The notes beneath the pieces are model-generated. The model made no database searches. It saw only the letters and a program-made list of their open reading frames with translations, and was not told where the DNA came from. DNA of 64,000 bases, taken from positions 186,001 through 250,000 of the forward strand of contig VZRG01000275.1 of the NCBI GenBank assembly GCA_013397435.1, in the 5' to 3' direction. Both the position numbers and the translations under genes were made by a program. The stretch is from Erythrocercus mccallii. Lineage: Eukaryota; Chordata; Aves; Passeriformes; Dicruridae. Below are positions 13,791-25,905 of this stretch, in pieces (the first letter of the stretch is position 1; every line of letters begins with the position of its first letter).

Positions 13791-15128
13791 AAGGGTGGAA
13801 TATTCCATGCCCAGGTAATGCTGAGTTGGGTGCTCTGCTCATATAAAGCTGGCCAGCTCTGTGCAGACGTTTGCTGGAGTCCCCAAAGCAGAACCTCAGT
13901 GCAGGGCTGCACCACAGCTTGCAAGCCCTGTCTCCAAGGTCACCTGCGTTAGCAGGGCTGATGCTGCTGGGGCTGGGCTTTGCAGTGCAGCAGCTCACTG
14001 CCTGCAGTTACAGAGCCACCTCAGAGATAGGGCTGAGGATGAGGAGTTACCTCCAGAGTTAAAAATTGCCAAGGGTAAATCTGTCTGAAAAAGAGGAATA
14101 ATTCATGTGTTCATGCAGAATTCAGTTAAGGAACTTAGCCTAATATGTGGTCATTTCCAGAAGTCCCATGCTGCACTTGGTTTTTGTGGTCTACAGGAAA
14201 CAGGACATGTATTCTTCTACCTTAACATTTTTTAAGGGGTGTAATTTTTTCTTCCCATTCCTGTTTTAATATTAAGAGTTAGGATTTCAAATTTTTATGG
14301 TAGACATATCAGTGATATTTTTGTTTGTGAAAATACTCATGATGGAGAAATAACTAAGATAAAATACTCCTAAACTCCACCATAAAAGCCTATATTTCTT
14401 TGTCTGTACCATTTTCACTGTAGAATACTTTATATATTATATGTTCATGAGCATTGGATGGCATAATTCTGTGCTTGTAAAGTTTCTTTTGCATTATCAA
14501 GGTTGGAAAGGAATTAGTTTTGTTATATACATTGTCTGGTTGTGGATGCTGTTCTTGATCACTTTTATCTATAAATGACAACAGCTTTTTAAAAAATGTA
14601 AATGTTTACTTGCATTTTTGCAAATAAGGTTTATGTGGCTCTTGCTGGTTTGGTTTTGCTTGAGTTAAGCTACACAGCTTGACTTGTGAGAGTGTGCAAA
14701 CCTTCAGTTTGAGATTACTAAATCTGGTTGGTCAACAGTAGGGAACCAGAAGAGCAAGAAGAGGTGAAGAGGCAAAAAAATGAAGTAACAAATTGCAGTA
14801 GTCAAATACTGGGATAACACAGAAGTTTTGCATTTGTGGCCCATGTGCATATAAATACTATAAAGACATTGATCATAGTACATGCATTAAGTATATAGAG
14901 GTCCAGTTGTTGACACTGAGATAATGTCTTTATCTATTATGATTGCCTAATGACTTACAAAAACTACTCTGGCAAAAAATAAATTCCTTGCTGAACTCAA
15001 ACATATTTCATGAATCACAAGAAAGGGTGTTAATTGTGAAATTCCTTTAATCCATATTGCTAAATGGTGCTGCACATTTGTTAATGGTTTTGTCTCATAC
15101 CTCTATGTGAATACACTCACATAGGTGT

Positions 15129-15225
15129 GCAAATATATGTTTAAATACAAATGTATGTGCAGGTTGTATGTGTGTATATAAATATACATGCACATATGGG
15201 CAAAATATATGGCAAAATATATACA
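15129..15225. repeat. TATG/TATA-rich low-complexity stretch
   Basis: An imperfect run of TATGTG, TATATA and ATATATGG words (for example TTGTATGTGTGTATATAAAT). It is a degenerate dinucleotide or tetranucleotide microsatellite with no coding content. Confidence 0.6.
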
Positions 15226-16461
15226 ACAAGACGCATAACTGCTAAGTAAGTCAAATTTTACTGTTTTTTATATTAAGAAGCTTCAGCCAATAATTTTTAA
15301 AGTCAGTGTGCATCCTTTGACTGCAGATGGATGTGCACAACAGATGAATCATAAGTTTATGGTGAAAAAAATTAGTATGCAGTGAAGGTACAGATGTTGA
15401 AATTTAAATTGAAAATGAGAGTGAAGTTTATTGATTGTAAGTCTGTCATGCTGTGATAAAAGGCAGGTTGGTGGGTTTCTTACAGCCCAGCTGATGTGCA
15501 TGAGAGTTTTTTCATTATTAGCAGCTGCATCAGGTTATACCTACTGACAAGACTGATGTTTATTTTTAACATGGTTAGAATGCAAAACAAATTCTTCTTT
15601 CTCTCCCTGTACTAATTGTACTCTTTGATGATGCTTTGATGAATTCTGAAAGTCTTGCTTCAAGTTAATTGTCAGGCTTTAAGCTTGTTTTTTGCTCACT
15701 CTTCTCTTTGAGTGATGATTCCTTCTCTGGCCCAAGCTGAATACTAGAACAGTTTTTGTATAGGTTCTTGCAGGTGGGATATACAAGAGCTAAAGCTTTT
15801 GATTTGCTTTCCAAGCATAATTGGTACCTTACAGAGATGTAGTGTATCTCATGTTGTTTCCCTCTCTAAATGTTAACAAATAGGTTGTTATTGCAGCTCT
15901 TCAAAAACGTAGAATGTCTTGTCCTTTAGTCAGTTGTATTCTAAACACAGCCTTGTCATGAGGAGGAGACGAGATGTGTTGGAGAAGGGGCTCTGCCAGT
16001 GCACTCTCTGAGTCTGCTGGAGTTGGATTAGCAAGATGTGGGAGATGAGGTGCATGTTGTCCATGGATGTCTGCTGCTCTGATTGATGGTGCGTGAAAAG
16101 AATTAAGTGACAATCTCTGTACAGAGAAAGCAAACTGGGAAAAGCAGACAAGGGCACTTTGTTTTTTTACCCCATCCCTGCTCTGTGCTTTTTGTTACTG
16201 GAATACTAATGTTTTTGCAACGATACTTGATAAAATTACTTCAGACAGAATTGACTTCTTGTTTTGCATGTCTGTATCCCTTTTAAAGAATGCTGCTCTA
16301 GGGAAAATAAAGATATTTGAAAGATTCGAGATGTCCAAGAAAAGGGCCTTTAGGTGGGAAGATCCTAGGTTGTTTTTTTCTAGCAGTGAAAGAGATGGTT
16401 CTGTTTATTAAACTGTGCATACCATATGATGTTTCATATTTTTCCATTTGATTTCCTGTAG

Positions 16462-16621
16462 GGTGATTTCACTTGGAACAGCATGTCAGGGCGCAGTGTT
16501 CGGCTGAAGTCAGTTCCCGTTCAAAGCCTCTCAGAGCTGGAGCGTGCTCGGCTGCAGGAAGTGGCTTTTTATCAGTTGCAGCAGGACTGTGACCTGGGCT
16601 GTCAGATTACTATCCCCAAAG
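16462..16621 (+). CDS. ARHGAP6: ARHGAP6 exon 2 (pre-GAP region)
   Basis: 160 nt, phase 0 in and phase 1 out, encoding residues 1-53 of the fragment plus the first base of an Asp codon. The acceptor is ttcctgtag and the donor is gtaagg. The exon opens with GDFTWNSMSGRSVRL and continues with SLSELERARLQEVAFYQLQ, both close to what I recall of mammalian ARHGAP6. It lies N-terminal to the GAP domain; no named domain is visible, but the charged and Gln-rich heptad-like stretch may form a helix. An in-frame ATG at 16483 has a purine at -3 and could start a short isoform if an alternative first exon were used. Here the reading frame simply enters from exon 1, which is outside the window. Confidence 0.95.
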
Positions 16622-17895
16622 GTAAGGACTTGATAAGCTGTCTCTGTTGAGATTGTTAAACCACTGATTTCATATCACAGCAGTAAACACTGGATTTGTT
16701 TTATTCCACAGATACTGTCATCTATTTCAGTTTTGCTTAACCACAGTCATTACGTAAAAATGTTGAGTAAAGTTGTTTGTCTGCTGTGTCCAATTTGGGC
16801 CACCTTGGGGTGGGATCATCTCATCAAGGGCAGATGTCTACAGGGTAGGTAATCTAAATCAGACCCATTTATGTCAAGATATCTTGATACTCAGTTGCGA
16901 GAAAAATGCTTTCTTACATTTACTGATACCCAGAATTGAATGTCTATGTAGGTCAAGTAGATCTTACCATAGAAGTGGTTTTTTTTTCCTCTGTATGACA
17001 TTGTCTGTGAAGGAAGCCAACTGTCACTAGTTCAGCTAGACAGTGAAAACATTTATGTCAAATAATATGAGTCCTACCCAAGTTTTCCTAAAGAGTGTTG
17101 CTTATTTCCTAGAAAATGAGTTAATTTTCAGCATAAAACATTGAATTCCTAGGAAACGGGAGATTAAATGAAAAGGAGAAGCTCAGCTATTGGAATCCTG
17201 ATGCAGGATACGTGCATATGGTAGACCTGTACTTAGGTTACTGTGGAAGAGATCTAAACCTCACTAATGAGAAAGTTTCTGTTGTTTCCTGTAGGCTGCA
17301 GATCAAGCATAGCAGAGATAGCTGTTGTGCAGTCATCTGCAAATCTGGCTTTCCTGTTGCTTCTTTGCAGTTGTATACTTACATAAGGAATAACAAGGAA
17401 TCGCTGAATTCTCACCTTTGACTCTGACCAGAGGTGCTGTGTGGTAGCATAAACACAGTGATGCCACAGGAGCAATTTTTTAATGAGTCTAAGTTGAGTA
17501 GAAAAAAAATTGTCCAGTCTATGAAAATAATGACATAGAAGAGATGACAAATGTGAAGGAGACAGGCTTTTGTATTCATCAGCTTTTTAGGATCTGCAGA
17601 AAACTCCTTCCAAAGCCAACTTGCATATAGCAAGGCATCAGTTTGCAGTGAGATGGATTTAATCAACTTCTTCAAGCCTTGCCAGCTCCCCTGGTCCCTC
17701 AAAAAAAGTTCAATAGACAGGAAAACAATTTTATAGATTATTCATAGGAGGAACTGGAAATCTAAGGGCATTGCAATAGTTTCTGACAGTCTGAGCTGCC
17801 AATGGCTGTTCCTGAGGAGATGAAGATACACACATGGAGGTCCTACCATAAGGATGTGTGGTAGTACCATCCAAGACAATCGAGTATACACATTG

Positions 17896-18862
17896 ATAGA
17901 ATAGCCTTGTTTGGAAGGGACCTTAAAGGTCATCTAGTCCAATCCCCTCCAACAAGCAGGGACATCTTCAACAAGATGAGGCCGCTCAGAATCCCATCCA
18001 TCCTGGCCTTGAATGTTTTCAGGGATCAGGCATCTACCACCTATCTGGGCAATTGGCTCCACTGTCTCATCACCTTCATTGTAAAATATCTTTTTTACAC
18101 CTACTCTAAATCTACCCTCTTGTTCTAAAGCCATTATCCCTTTTCCTGTTGCAATAGACCCTGCTAAAAAGTCTGTCCTCATCTTTCTTTTAATTCCCCT
18201 TTCATTACTAAAAGGCTATGCTAAGATTTCTACAGAGTCTTTTTTTTCTGAGCTGAACAACCCCAACTCTGTCAGCCTGTCTTTGTAGGAGAGGTGCTCC
18301 AGCCCGCTGATGATTTTTGTGGCCTTCCTCTAGATGTGCTCCAACAGGTCCATGTCCTTCCTGTGCTGAGGACCCCAAAACTGTATGCAGCACTTCAGAT
18401 GAGGTCTCACCAGAGTGGAGCAGAGAGGCAGAATCCCCTCCCTCCCCTTGCTGGCCATGCTGCTTTGGATGTGGTGCAGGACATGTTTGTTTTTCTGGGC
18501 TGCAAGGGCACACTGCTGGCTCATGTCCAGGCTCTCATCTACCAGCACCCCCAATTCTTTCTCAGCATGGATGCTCTGAATCCATTCGTCTCCAGCCTGT
18601 GTGGATGCCAGGAGCTGTCCGGGTGCAGGACCTCATGAGGCTTCCATGGGCCCAGTTCTCAAGCTTGTCCAGGTCCCTCTGGATGCAACCCATCCCTCAG
18701 GTGTGCCAACTGCACCACTCAGTTTGCTGTCGTTGGTAGATTTTCAGAGGGTGTACTCAATATCGCTGTCCATGTCACTGATGGAGATATCACACCATGG
18801 TGGTGCCAATATGGACCCCTGAGGAACATCACTGGTCAGCAGTCTCCATCTGGACATTGAGC
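17896..18862 (-). mobile_element. CR1 LINE fragment, antisense, about 1 kb
   Basis: Reverse complement of a CR1 3' region. At the low-coordinate end is the mirrored 3' tail (TTGGAAGGGACCTTAAAGGT, then CATCTAGTCCAATCCCCTCC), followed by segments typical of reversed CR1 such as CAGCCTGTCTTTGTAGGAGA and GTGCTCCAACAGGTCCATGT. On the minus strand a frame at 18330-18554 reads VDESLDMSQQCALAAQKNKH and later HLKCCIQFWGPQHRKDMDLL, matching the end of CR1 ORF2. It is interrupted by stops. Wording differs from the copy at 7.13 kb, which suggests another subfamily or age. End coordinates are approximate. Confidence 0.88.
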
Positions 18863-19009
18863 CAAGTTCAGAAACTTTGAGCTTTGAAGAGTGAGTGCTG
18901 CTTTTGTGGTCTGCTTGCTGTTTCCTGATGGGACTGCCATGAAAGGCCAGCTGTTTGGGGAATCTTTCAGGTTTGAATCACACACAAGAACTATTTTTAT
19001 TTTCACAGC

Positions 19010-19100
19010 ATATATATACATGTGTAAATATATATATTTATGGGTGTGTATATATATATATATGTGGGTATATATATGTATATATATATATACATGGGTA
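19010..19100. repeat. TA/TATG microsatellite
   Basis: Runs of alternating TA with GTGGG and GGGTG interruptions (for example TATATATATATATGTGGG). It lies about 150 bp beyond the antisense CR1. The small open frame across it, rich in Tyr and Ile, is an artefact of the repeat. Confidence 0.85.
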
Positions 19101-21659
19101 AATATAAAACATGAAATTAGTTTTAGATCTGTTGAGTCAGAAAAGTGTAATTGTAAGCATAGAAACTAAATAAGATTATAAATTTTTGTTAAACAATTAA
19201 AAATAAAAGGCATTTCAAAAAGTGAGGGACTCCAGGCTGCTGTTTCATCTCTACTACAGTTCATGTAAATCTTGGCTCAGTTTTAATGAAAATTTAATTG
19301 GCTATTCAGTTCTGCTCTCCAGTTTGGATGTACCAGTGAGATTATTAATAAGAGGCAAATAATTTTACATCTGCATTCTTGCTTTGAATGAATGACTAGA
19401 TCATGAATGTTTTAATGTGTACATCATGAAGGAACTGCCAGTACAATTGAATTTTAATATAATACCATCTATTGAAGGAAGTGAAGGTAATAGCTAGAAT
19501 TATGGTACATTTGGTATTTAACTGTCCATCCTGTTTCAAAGCTTGGCACCAGTTTTGACAACAGAAATAAACAGTATTTTGAAGTGGGTATATATAATAA
19601 TCACTCTGTCAATCCATCAGGCTACATCTGTGCTGGTACTTTGGTAGGAGAATAATAATCTACCATATTCTGAAATTATTACAGATTTGTTTACACCCTT
19701 TGCAGAGACACTCTGAAGTCCTCTCTGAAGTTATAATTTTTAAGTGTATGGAATGAAAATTTATGACAAGAATTTACAGGCAGTTCAATCCATGTGAAAC
19801 TGGCTTGGGCATTTTGGGCATGCAAGAATACAAATAAAATAAAAATCCATTACAGTCATCAAGTTAAAAACAGACTGTTAAACATTTTCTGTTTAAAAAA
19901 CCCAACCCACAGCAGTAAGATGTAGAACTAGTACTGTCTGAGAGAGCTAGAGGAGCACTGTAGGTCTGGGGAGATCCAGAAAAATGAAAGATGTACTCTA
20001 CAGTTCTCTTCTACTTCATGAGTAGAGGCAAGGGGAACTATTTAGGTATTAGAAAATTTAGAAAGCTGAGTATAGAGTCAGACTTCACTGTGGTTCTTTG
20101 GCTGCTTTTCAAAACTTGCTAGAGAATTATATTAGAACATGCAGGTGCCTGCTAGGCATTTGCTTCCTGCAGACATTTGAATAATTACATTTACTGGCAT
20201 AGGTATGGTGAAAAGTAAAAATTCATTGTTCTTGGCTAACAAGTGTTTGTGTCAAACATGCTTGCATGGAGGTTAAACCAGAGTACAGATGCCTCTGCCT
20301 TATCTTTACAACCATGGACATGCTGTTGCTGGTTGCTTCCTCATAATGCTTCAGTCCTCTCATGCTCAGAAGGTGTTTTCATCACAGCTAGTGCAGTTTA
20401 CCTCTTCCAGGGCTCATCTGGCTATTCTCACTCTTGTGTAGGAATGCATAGAATGTAATACCTCATATGTAATCCCTCTCCCTCACTGTATTGTAGCCAT
20501 TACCATTAATTAAGAACATTACTAACATCTAGTAAAATATTCTGTGGCCACAGAGAAGGGATCACCTCCCATAGGAACTTCTTTAACCAGTGTGTCATTT
20601 AAAATATGCTACAATTGCACTGAAGTAGGTAATTAGAATGAATTCAAGATGATCAAGAGGTCCTATTTTTACACATATGATGAGATATTCCACGTTTGTT
20701 TCTTGTTGTCTTGCTTTTCTGCCTTTTATCTTGCAAATTCTGTAATCAACTTGATTTTTTTTGTTCCCATGTCACTCTCCCATTTGCCACCAGAAACTAG
20801 CAAGAATCATTTATCTTACTTATGTTGGTTAATGTGTTAAGTTGCAAGAGGATGTAATTTCCAGGCAAAGCATTACGCAATTTCTTTACCAATGCAGTTA
20901 CTCTGTGGAAGATTTTTAATCTGCTGATATTCTGGATGTCACAAAAGTACCATTCTGGTGATGCTTCTTTGCAGTTCATGTTTACAACATAGTGTGTTTT
21001 TTCTCATTTCAGGGAAGTCAATCTTTTCTTTAAAATAGAAAAAAAAAGGTGATGAAACTCACTTCAGGTGTGCTTACTTTTTGATGGCGTTATGATTCTA
21101 TGTATGTCCTTGCACACAAGAAAAATAAACCTTTTACAGAAGGTCTTCACAAGCAAACACTTAAGTTAGATGGCTTCTGCAGAGTAAAACTGGGATCAGA
21201 GCAGCAGAGGTGCTCATTTTCTTCTGTTCATTGGCTCCAGGTATCTCTTGAGCTGAGAGGTTGCTGAATGAGGTTTGACTGGATCAGTTTCCTAAATACC
21301 TTGTGTTTGTAATGACTCCCTTCACAGTCCTGTCCCGCTTCATTGAGCCTGTGTTTGGAAGCAGTGCTAGGAACTACTAGGACATTATGAATTGAGCAAA
21401 TGGGGAATTAGGGCCTCAACCCTAATTCAGCTCCTAGAGCACCTGCCTGGGTTTTAAAGGTATGATGGCAACCTGTTGGTGAAGAGGCTTGAATAGGATT
21501 TGGGACTCAGGGGTCACATTCAGGTCTTCTCTTTATTCAAGAAGAGAGAATGACTGCTTGTATTCTTGCCAGTTCCCCACAGGATGTTGTCTTCTCAGCT
21601 TTGCAGTGGGGCTGGAGGATTTGTGAAGAGAGAGAACAAATGAAGGAAGCATTTGGGGT

Positions 21660-21753
21660 TATATGTGGTTTAGTGCTGGTGCTGGGTTGACACCTGGACT
21701 CGATGATCTTGAATGTCTCTTCAAACCTTGATGATTCTTTGATTCTGGGATAT
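21660..21753 (+). mobile_element. CR1 LINE 3' tail, sense
   Basis: About 90 bp containing TGTGGTTTAGTGCTGGTGCT, GGACTCGATGATCTTGAATG and TTCAAACCTTGATGATTCTT followed by TGATTCTGGG, which matches the last 90 bp of a CR1 element including the degenerate ATTCTNTG tail. It is a severely 5'-truncated copy. Confidence 0.8.
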
Positions 21754-24700
21754 TTTGGGAGAAAGTAATTCTTAACTTTACTGCCAAATATGATTCTCAG
21801 GTCATTAATTTGGTTGTATTTAATATGATGTAAGAGCAGGTTTAGAAGCCTAAATGCAGTCCCAGTCATTTAAGGAAAGTAATTTTAAGGGAAGCTGATG
21901 CTGCTTGAGCATGTGCTGGTGTATGTTTTTGCATGCAAGCTTTGTGACGTGACACCATGCATCTGCTCACGTGAAGTGAGCATTGGTCCCCTGTACAACT
22001 TATTTTATTAAGGTGAGTTTGAAGAAGCAGGACTGGATAAGTCTGTGATTACAGACTGAGAGCCGAGTCAACCCTGCCTCTGAAATGAAAGTAGACATGG
22101 CTGGGCTTCCTGAATTTTTACCATGCATTTGGGTACTTTGCCCTCAATACATTCCAGTTAAGCTCTGAATAGAAATGGGAATTAAGAGTTACACAATTCT
22201 CTGCTTCTTGTTTATTTTGGCAGGGCGTACTTCTTTCAATCTGTTTTTTGTTTACATTACTTGCCATTGTATTTCATTATTCATTTTCCTTAACACTGAG
22301 AGTGACTATGATTTTCATCTGGGCTTGCATTTTTGTGAGGGCTCCAAACTGCTTGTTGTTTTTAATCACTGACCGTGTTATATACTTTATAGCTGTTGCG
22401 GCAGTGGAAAACTGTAAACTAAGTAAACTGTAGCATATACATTGTGGAATTACAGGCTTAGGGACTGGGTGCTTTTGAACTGGCCTCAGTGTATCTTCTA
22501 AGTGAAGAGACTTATTAACACTCCTCTTAATGGCAACCTCTGTTGATTCTTCTCGTATAAATACTGTCTCTGGCATGGGCTTATGAGTCCATGGATTTTC
22601 TTTCAATGTAGTAGAGATCATGAAGATTATATTTAAGACAAGTAACGCTCAGATAAATTCTCCTCCTTTATGTTACATTAGTAAATCTTGCATATGATGT
22701 ATCAGACAGACTGATCAGAGATAAAAACTGTTTAACTTGCTGATTTTCAGACTGAAACTTCCCACCTGTGCCCTCCAATTCGAATATTTCATGGAAAAAT
22801 CTATTTTTCTAAGGATTGTTTTTTTCATCCTAAGAAAACAAAACCAAATTCTCTGTCTGGAAAAAAAAATAAAAGGAAATAAAATTGAATTAACGTTTTA
22901 AGCTAGGAGAAGTCCCAGCTGCTGCAGGGTAGAGCTTGTGAGACACAGCCTTGAACTATGCTACACAGGCATTTAGCAAAGTGAAGGTGACAGGAGTTTT
23001 TTCCAGACAGAGAGATAACAAAACAAGAAAAAACTTTTCAATTTTTTTTCTCCCAGTAAGTAAATTTACAGAATTTTTTTGTTGGGATTTTTTCTTTCAA
23101 ATTCACTTTTTTGCCACTGTTGAGAAAAGAACAAAATGGAAATACATCAAGCTTGCAAGAACATGATTTTTCTAACATTGCAACAGGGGAAATAATATAT
23201 TATCTTCAAAACTTAAGAAAGTTTTTAGAGAGATGTTCCTTTTTTTAGTTTTTGCTGTGAAGCAGTTTTTTTTATAGAAGACTATGCTGTGCTCAGCAAA
23301 TTGGTTTCCGAGATTTTCTTGTATCGCATAGCAAGTTTTACATGTTTGTTTACATCAGAAAAGCTTTATTCGACTTTGTCAGTTAGAGGCAAGCTAATAG
23401 GTTTAAAAGCAAAAGGTTTTACTCATTACAAATCTCATTAGAAACAAAAAAAGCTCATCTTTTTACTACGTAGCTATTTTGTAAATAGCTAGGAGCTTTG
23501 ATTGAGGAGCAGCATGCATTTTCATCGTGCTTTATGAACACAGAACAGAGGTAGAAAATGCTGTTGGCTTCATGGGGAAATCAATGGCACTGATAATGTA
23601 AATGTGACAAAATTAGTTTATACCTTAGGACATTTAAAATAAAGATTTGTGTAACTTCTGAGAACCTACCTGTTGTGTAGGTGAATTTTGTGGAGAGAGA
23701 GAGGAAAGGAATGAGGACAAGGATGGGCATTGAAGGAATACTTAGCTGTGGAGCTCATTGGGCAGGAGCGCTTACAGGCAGGAATGTTTCAGTTCCTTTC
23801 ACAGAGAACGAAAGAGATCTTGCTTAAATTCCTAAGATAAATAAGGAAATACTACAATCCACGTTTCCATATACAAATATCATGAAAAGTTAGAGAAGAT
23901 GGAATCATGACCGGGTTTTTCATTACTAAGGCAGTTGTTTATTTAGATACTGTGTGTTGTAGATTTAGGGTACTGCTTTTGGAAAGTCAGATCCAGAGAC
24001 TGCGGCGCCATATACTTCATGTTATATGTACAATATATATTTGATGTTATGTCCCATAGAATTTAAAAATTACTTTTGAGACAAAAGAAAAATCCTATCT
24101 AATGTAGTTTCTTTAAGAGTACACTTGAAATGGCTATTGACTTGAAGTACATATAAATATATTTGGTATTTTTTCTGTATTAGTGTCAGACATGAATATC
24201 TCGCCTTTGTTTTAAAACACTGATTGTGACCATTGGCCATATTCAAAAGTTGAGACACATGGTAGAGAGAATCAGTGTTGGGAAGCAAAATACACATCGA
24301 GAGGATCTAAAAAAGCTTTGCAAAATTAGGTGTATTTTTTTTTTCCTAAATCTTTGAGAGAACACTAGCATAACAGATATTCTTGGTTGTGTTTTGCCAA
24401 ATATGTCTTTGATTCTGAATGCCCATCTAGGCTGTCCTGTATTTGCCAATAATCAATGTATATGTCCGGTGATTCTGTAGTGACTTAAGAATTTATGCTA
24501 TATTGTGGTTCAAAGCCAAAGAATAAATACCAATAAATATATGCCAAGGAGAAAGCTTTTGAACCTTTCTTAAGAATACTGACATTGCAGCCTACTAGTT
24601 TACATGTTCTGCTTGCCTTTGACAGAGCTTTGCCAACATAGAACACCTGTATAACATGTATTCTTCCAGTATGCTTCTTCAAAAATTTCAGTTGAAAATC

Positions 24701-25881
24701 AGACTTATTTCTATTGTGTGTGTTGCACCTTTCAGAAGTGCATTCCTGATGGAATGGAGGGAAGTACTCCTGATAATTTTTTTCTTGCCTTAGGTAGAAA
24801 AATTTTCTCTAGTTTTTCCACAGGCATCATTTAAGTGGAGATGTGCTTGGTGCCAGACATGTAATGTCTCTAGATACTGATTAGGAGAGATAAAGTGACT
24901 CCAGATAGATATATTTTATCAGAGCTGCGGTACTATATATATATCTTTGTATTAGGCTTTTACACTGAAAAGGCTGCCTTGAGATTTAATGGAGACGTAA
25001 TCTCCTGCTGAAGGTTTTTAAGAATAGATTAGACAGATGTCCATGTGACTCTATTTCTGTGCAGGAAGTCAACGCAAGTGTTCTCTGCAGAGCTCCTTGT
25101 GTCTTTTTTCTGTGTAGTTTACATTTTCAACACCTGTTTCTGTTGTGATTGATGATACAAAGGACAGGTAATTACTACAAAGAGACATTATTAGAAGTAA
25201 GTTCCGTTGGTCATTTTTCAGAGGTGTAACAGCTCGTTTATTTGAGCCACCAGACTGTCCAGTGAGAGACCTGCTGCACCATGATTTCACTTCCACACAC
25301 CAAGAGTTCCTCTCTCATTTCGTTTCCTCATCACAGCTCTGAGCAGAATTACTGTGGACTAGTTTAATTAGTCCCAGAGGGAGTAAGTTACGAAAGCTGT
25401 TTTATTTTCTTGCGTGGCTTCTTCTCTAAGGTGAGAGTCCAAGGACAGACTTACGCAAAGGAGTCATAGCAACAAGGGGATGCTCAGAAGACAGTGGAGA
25501 CCTGGGTGCCCTGACACTGACTGGTCTCCTAAATTCCAGAGGGTTAGAGGAATTTCCTCTTCCTTTGAAGAGCTGAACTCATGTTCACAACTGGGAGCAA
25601 TGTGGGGGCAAAGATCTGACTGAGATGTAAAGAAACTTGGTTGCTATTTCACCTGCCAGTATAGGTGTGCAAGTGGGTTTATTGATAACAATAAATCCAA
25701 GGCCAGCTACATGCTGGTGACTGTATCTGTTCTGTCCCTGTAGCATACAGGTTGGAAGTAACTCTCCTTATCAAATCAAGAGTCATTTTGACTAGCAATA
25801 GCATCAATCTACTTTCTCCCCTCCACATTATAAAATTACTTTTTATTTAAGTAGTTGAAGCCATGAGACAGTCAGTTTCTT

Positions 25882-25905
25882 CCCCCCCTCCCCACCCACT
25901 TCCCC
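25882..25905 (-). other. Predicted G-quadruplex motif on the minus strand
   Basis: On the + strand four C-runs of 7, 4, 3 and 4 bases are separated by T, A and ACTT. The minus strand therefore has four runs of at least three G with loops of 4, 1 and 1 bases, fitting the standard G3+N1-7 pattern. It is deep in intron 2 and no function is known. The + strand transcript would carry the C-rich side. Confidence 0.6.

Larger units (their letters stand above)
1..16461 (+). other. ARHGAP6: ARHGAP6 intron 1, 3' part
   Basis: No exon, RNA gene or long coding frame could be supported over 16.5 kb. It holds a 0.9 kb CR1 fragment (about 7.13-8.06 kb), a short reverse CR1 piece (about 13.64-13.79 kb), a TATG/TATA-rich stretch near 15.13-15.22 kb, a purine-rich patch near 1.08-1.14 kb and a GC-richer patch at 13.84-14.06 kb. 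In mammals the amelogenin gene AMELX lies inside intron 1 of ARHGAP6 on the opposite strand. Living birds are toothless and lack a functional copy, and I saw no intact amelogenin exon here. That this is intron 1 rather than 5' flank follows from exon 2 starting in an open codon with a good acceptor. Confidence 0.8.

Noticed and set aside
18208..18739. Open frames of 101-140 codons on both strands
   Set aside because: They fall in the antisense CR1; only the minus-strand piece resembles CR1 ORF2 and it is interrupted.
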